Origin: DASQGA01 sp035535315
GTDB taxonomy: Bacteria; Actinomycetota; Thermoleophilia; Gaiellales; Gaiellaceae
Assembly (NCBI GenBank): GCA_035535315.1
Contig: DATLQD010000147.1
Coordinates: forward strand, 1-6,743
DNA length: 6,743 nucleotides
Direction: 5' to 3'
Made by a program: the position numbers and the translations under genes. The first letter of the stretch is position 1, and each line of letters starts with the position of its first letter. The notes below the pieces were generated by a model. The model searched no databases. It was not told the DNA's origin and was given only the letters and a program-made list of their open reading frames with translations. This document shows, one piece after another, positions 4,926 through 6,743 of the stretch.

Positions 4926-5623
4926 TGGACGACCGGCGGATCCTGGACAGCCCGGACGGCGCTGACCGCCGCGATGTCGACGGAATCGCAGCGGAGTTCC
5001 TCACCGGGTTCAAGACCGCGGCGCAGATCCGGAGCCCGGCGGTCACGATTTTCGGCTCGGCCCGGGTGCGTGAGGATCACAGGGCCTACCGGGACGCGCG
5101 CGAGGTCGCCCGCCTCTTCGGAGAGGCCGGGTTCTCGGTCATCACCGGCGGCGGGCCGGGCGTCATGGAGGCAGCGAACCGTGGTGCTCAGGAAGGCGGC
5201 GGGCTCTCGGTCGGCTTCAACATCGAGCTCCCGCACGAGCAGTACGCGAACCCGTACCTGGACGTCAGTCTCACCTTCAAGCACTTCTACGTGCGGAAGA
5301 CGATGTTCGTGAAGCCGGCCGAGGGCTTCGTCATCTTCCCAGGCGGCTTCGGCACCTTCGACGAGCTCTTCGAAGCACTGACGCTCATCCAGACCGGAAA
5401 AGTTCGTCAGTTCCCAGTCGTCCTCTTCGATTCGAGCTACTGGGCCGGCCTTCTGGAATGGATCGACAGCCCTGTCCTCGAGGAGAAGATGATCTCCCCC
5501 GAGGATTACGAGCTTCTGCATCTGACCGACGACACCGAGGAGGCCGTCGCCACCGTCGTCGACTGCTACCGGAGGCGCTGCGCGGAAGTTCCCGCCGAGC
5601 CCGTGAAGGCCGACGCTCAGTAG
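4925..5623 (+). CDS. LOG/TIGR00730-family Rossmann-fold nucleotide hydrolase
   Basis: This 232-residue protein belongs to the LOG (formerly 'lysine decarboxylase-like') family. Characterised members remove ribose 5-phosphate from nucleoside monophosphates, including cytokinin ribotides. Visible motifs: VTIFGSARV (40-48), the nucleotide-binding turn ITGGGPGVMEAANRGA (73-88), FKHFYVRKTMFV (118-129, with the conserved Arg124-Lys125) and PGGFGTFDELFE (139-150), the family signature with Glu147. The longer N-terminus and the spacing place it with the larger bacterial LOG type (over 220 residues) rather than the short plant-like one. The ATG at 4925 overlaps the protease stop by one base, so it is translated by coupling and shares the 4066 promoter. 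Its last 7 bases overlap the 3' end of bioY on the other strand. True lysine decarboxylase activity is unlikely. The physiological substrate is unknown. Confidence 0.92.
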   Translation: MDDRRILDSPDGADRRDVDGIAAEFLTGFKTAAQIRSPAVTIFGSARVREDHRAYRDAREVARLFGEAGFSVITGGGPGVMEAANRGAQEGGGLSVGFNIELPHEQYANPYLDVSLTFKHFYVRKTMFVKPAEGFVIFPGGFGTFDELFEALTLIQTGKVRQFPVVLFDSSYWAGLLEWIDSPVLEEKMISPEDYELLHLTDDTEEAVATVVDCYRRRCAEVPAEPVKADAQ

Positions 5624-6201
5624 CGCAGCCGCTCGACGAGCCGCCAGGCGCCGGGAAGAAGCGCACCGGCGAGGTAGAGCTTCAGAAGGTCGCCGACCAC
5701 GAACGGGTAGAGCCCTGCCTCGAGCGTGCCCTCGAGATCCGTGCCCGCCACGTGCGCAAGCCAGGGCAAGCCGAACAGGTAGATGACGACGTTCCCGGTC
5801 AGCATGGCCGTGATCGAGGACTGGATCCTGCGGTCCCAGTGTCGTTCGGCCAGCCAGCCGGTCAGGGCCGCGGCGACGAGGAACCCGAAGAGGTAGCCGC
5901 CCGTCGCACCGGTCAAGACGTCCCAACCGTGCTGCTGCTCGGCGTAGACGGGAGCGCCGACGAGGCCGATGCCGAGATAGAGCGCGAGGCTCGCGGTCCC
6001 GAGCGTGGGGCCGAGTGCCGCACCCACGAGGACGACGGCGAAGGTCTGGCCGCTGATCGGAACCGGCGTGAAGGGAAGCGGAACGGAGATCTGCGCGGCG
6101 AGGGCAACGAGTCCCGCGCCTGCCACGACCAGGAGTGCGCTGACCGCGGCTCCCGAGCGAGGGAAGACCGCATAGCGAAGTGTCGCTGCGTCCGCTCTCA
6201 C
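5617..6201 (-). CDS. bioY: Biotin transporter substrate-binding subunit BioY
   Basis: This is a 194-residue integral membrane S component of an ECF-type vitamin transporter, which binds biotin and imports it, usually with the energising EcfA/EcfT or BioM/BioN subunits; none are in this window. Motifs seen: ISVPLPFTPVPISGQTFAV (38-56), LGPTLGTASLALYLGIGLVGAPV region (63-85), TGGYLFGF (100-107) and the C-terminal YPFVVGDLLKLYLA (165-178), with the conserved Asp171 and Lys174 expected near the biotin site. About six hydrophobic helices fit the family, and the length is typical. The GTG at 6201 is chosen because TAGGAT lies 8 nt upstream; an in-frame GTG at 6222 would precede that box. The gene follows the VanW-family gene after a 35-bp gap and converges on the LOG gene, with stops overlapping by 7 bp. 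No biotin-synthesis gene or BirA-type operator is evident. Confidence 0.94.
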   Translation of the reverse strand: MRADAATLRYAVFPRSGAAVSALLVVAGAGLVALAAQISVPLPFTPVPISGQTFAVVLVGAALGPTLGTASLALYLGIGLVGAPVYAEQQHGWDVLTGATGGYLFGFLVAAALTGWLAERHWDRRIQSSITAMLTGNVVIYLFGLPWLAHVAGTDLEGTLEAGLYPFVVGDLLKLYLAGALLPGAWRLVERLRY

Positions 6202-6209
6202 GACGCGCG

Positions 6210-6215
6210 ATCCTA
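6210..6215 (-). promoter_or_regulatory. -10 box (TAGGAT) of bioY, leaderless type
   Basis: On the minus strand TAGGAT ends 8 nt before the GTG at 6201. It is flanked by two CGCGCG copies (6204-6209 and 6228-6233) that could pair. If active, bioY has its own promoter in the 35-bp gap and need not depend on the upstream VanW-family gene. Confidence 0.45.
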
Positions 6216-6236
6216 ACGGCACTTCGGCGCGCGGTT

Positions 6237-6743
6237 CTATCCGGGCAGCGTGAAGTACGGCCCGGGAGGAGTCCTACCCGGCCCGTAGACCGCGGTCGGG
6301 TTCTGCGGGGTGTAGCGGGTGAAGAAGTTGTCCTGGCGGAGCACCTTGCCGTTCTCCAGCACCTTGCGATGGACGTTGACGCTGAAGCCCGGGCCGCCGC
6401 CTGGCTCCGTGCGCACCGAACCGGCGGGCGCGGCCGGGTCGACCGCGTACTGAAGAGTCGGCGAGGTGTACGCCGTCGGCGCGCTCGTCGTCGCGATGAC
6501 CTTTCGCCCCTGGCGCGTGCCGTAGAAGGCCACCGTCAGGGTCGACGAGTTCCCGCTCGCCTTGATGAGGATCGCGTGGTCGAGGTCGTTCCGGAACACG
6601 AGATCGGGCCCGCCCCACGAGACCGTCGCGTCGCGCCCCATCGGGTAGTGGCTGATGTAGAACGAGTGGTTGTGGCGCTCCCGAATCGGGAGGCCGGCCT
6701 CGAACGCTGCGTTGAAGATCGTGGTCGCCACCTGGCAGACGCC
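6237..6743 (-). CDS. VanW-family protein, C-terminal part (cut by right edge)
   Basis: The last 168 residues of a larger protein are present; the 5' end lies beyond base 6743 and the frame enters at GGC-GTC-TGC. Residues 1-60 carry the VanW domain core: GVCQVATTIFNAAFEAG, ERHNHSFYISHYPMGRDATV, then GGPDLVFRND and AILIKAS. A region around 105-145 (NVHRKVLENGKVLRQDNFFTRYTP) resembles the G5-like tail often joined to VanW domains, and the end is Pro/Gly-rich (TPPGPYFTLPG). VanW proteins are usually exported or membrane-anchored with N-terminal YoaR-type repeats, and a cell-wall role is supposed. The name comes from vancomycin-resistance clusters, but the domain is widespread and does not imply resistance; no van genes are seen. 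The gene lies 35 bp upstream of bioY on the same strand. Confidence 0.88.
   Translation of the reverse strand, partial: GVCQVATTIFNAAFEAGLPIRERHNHSFYISHYPMGRDATVSWGGPDLVFRNDLDHAILIKASGNSSTLTVAFYGTRQGRKVIATTSAPTAYTSPTLQYAVDPAAPAGSVRTEPGGGPGFSVNVHRKVLENGKVLRQDNFFTRYTPQNPTAVYGPGRTPPGPYFTLPG

Noticed and set aside
4859..5926. Minus-strand open frame of 355 codons across the LOG gene and the end of bioY
   Set aside because: It overlaps two firmly identified genes and shows no motifs of its own.
5458..6216. Plus-strand open frame of 252 codons opposite bioY
   Set aside because: It is Arg/Glu-rich shadow sequence; BioY motifs on the minus strand are unambiguous.
1..6743. CRISPR array, insertion sequence, integrase or rRNA
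   Set aside because: I found no regularly spaced repeats, transposase or integrase motifs, or rRNA-like sequence on either strand.
6237..6743. Vancomycin-resistance gene cluster suggested by the VanW name
   Set aside because: VanW domains are widespread outside resistance loci, and no VanS/R, VanH/A/X-type genes are present in the window.

Overview
The window is GC-rich, with GTG starts at five genes, and looks like an actinobacterial chromosome. The best clue to lineage is the exported protein at 3149-3874. Its N-terminus (RRRPSPSMV, a hydrophobic stretch ending in SYAA, then VGTVQLKRNAV...) is a pattern I associate with Thermoleophilia (Solirubrobacterales/Gaiellales). That assignment is inference from recalled sequences, not from a search.

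Layout: (1) 1-438, minus strand: the N-terminal 146 codons of a methylmalonyl-CoA mutase large subunit, running off the left edge. (2) 482-1129, plus: a fused MoaD-MoaE molybdopterin synthase, divergent from the mutase across a 43-bp gap. (3) 1130-1975: a patchwork of a G-run/hairpin element, a PIN-domain (VapC-like) gene at 1372-1779 with no recognisable antitoxin, and a short stranded copy of a moaE 3' end at 1882-1944. (4) 1976-2941: an M29-type aminopeptidase. (5) 2942-3148: a non-coding stretch with several short inverted repeats, leading to a strong Shine-Dalgarno site. (6) 3149-3874: the exported protein of unknown function, followed by a strong GC hairpin. (7) 4080-4925 and 4925-5623: a site-2 (M50) membrane metalloprotease translationally coupled to a LOG/TIGR00730-type Rossmann protein. 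(8) Minus strand, convergent with the previous pair: a VanW-family protein (6237-6743, cut by the right edge) and the biotin transporter subunit BioY (5617-6201).

Most of these are ordinary housekeeping or accessory genes, and I see no single large undescribed system. Four things stand out. Six gene starts carry a TANNNT box 6-9 nt before the start codon and lack a Shine-Dalgarno site, which suggests leaderless transcription and fixes several starts. The one gene with a strong Shine-Dalgarno site has a leader whose CCTCTTG/CAAGAGG segments could pair in alternative ways, one of which covers that site. The moaE-tail remnant points to rearrangement or gene replacement around the PIN gene. The molybdopterin synthase fusion buries the MoaD Gly-Gly terminus inside the chain.

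The genes serve separate pathways (propionyl-CoA/methylmalonyl-CoA metabolism, molybdenum cofactor, peptide turnover, intramembrane proteolysis, nucleotide/cytokinin-like hydrolysis, biotin uptake). Only the protease/LOG pair shows direct coupling.
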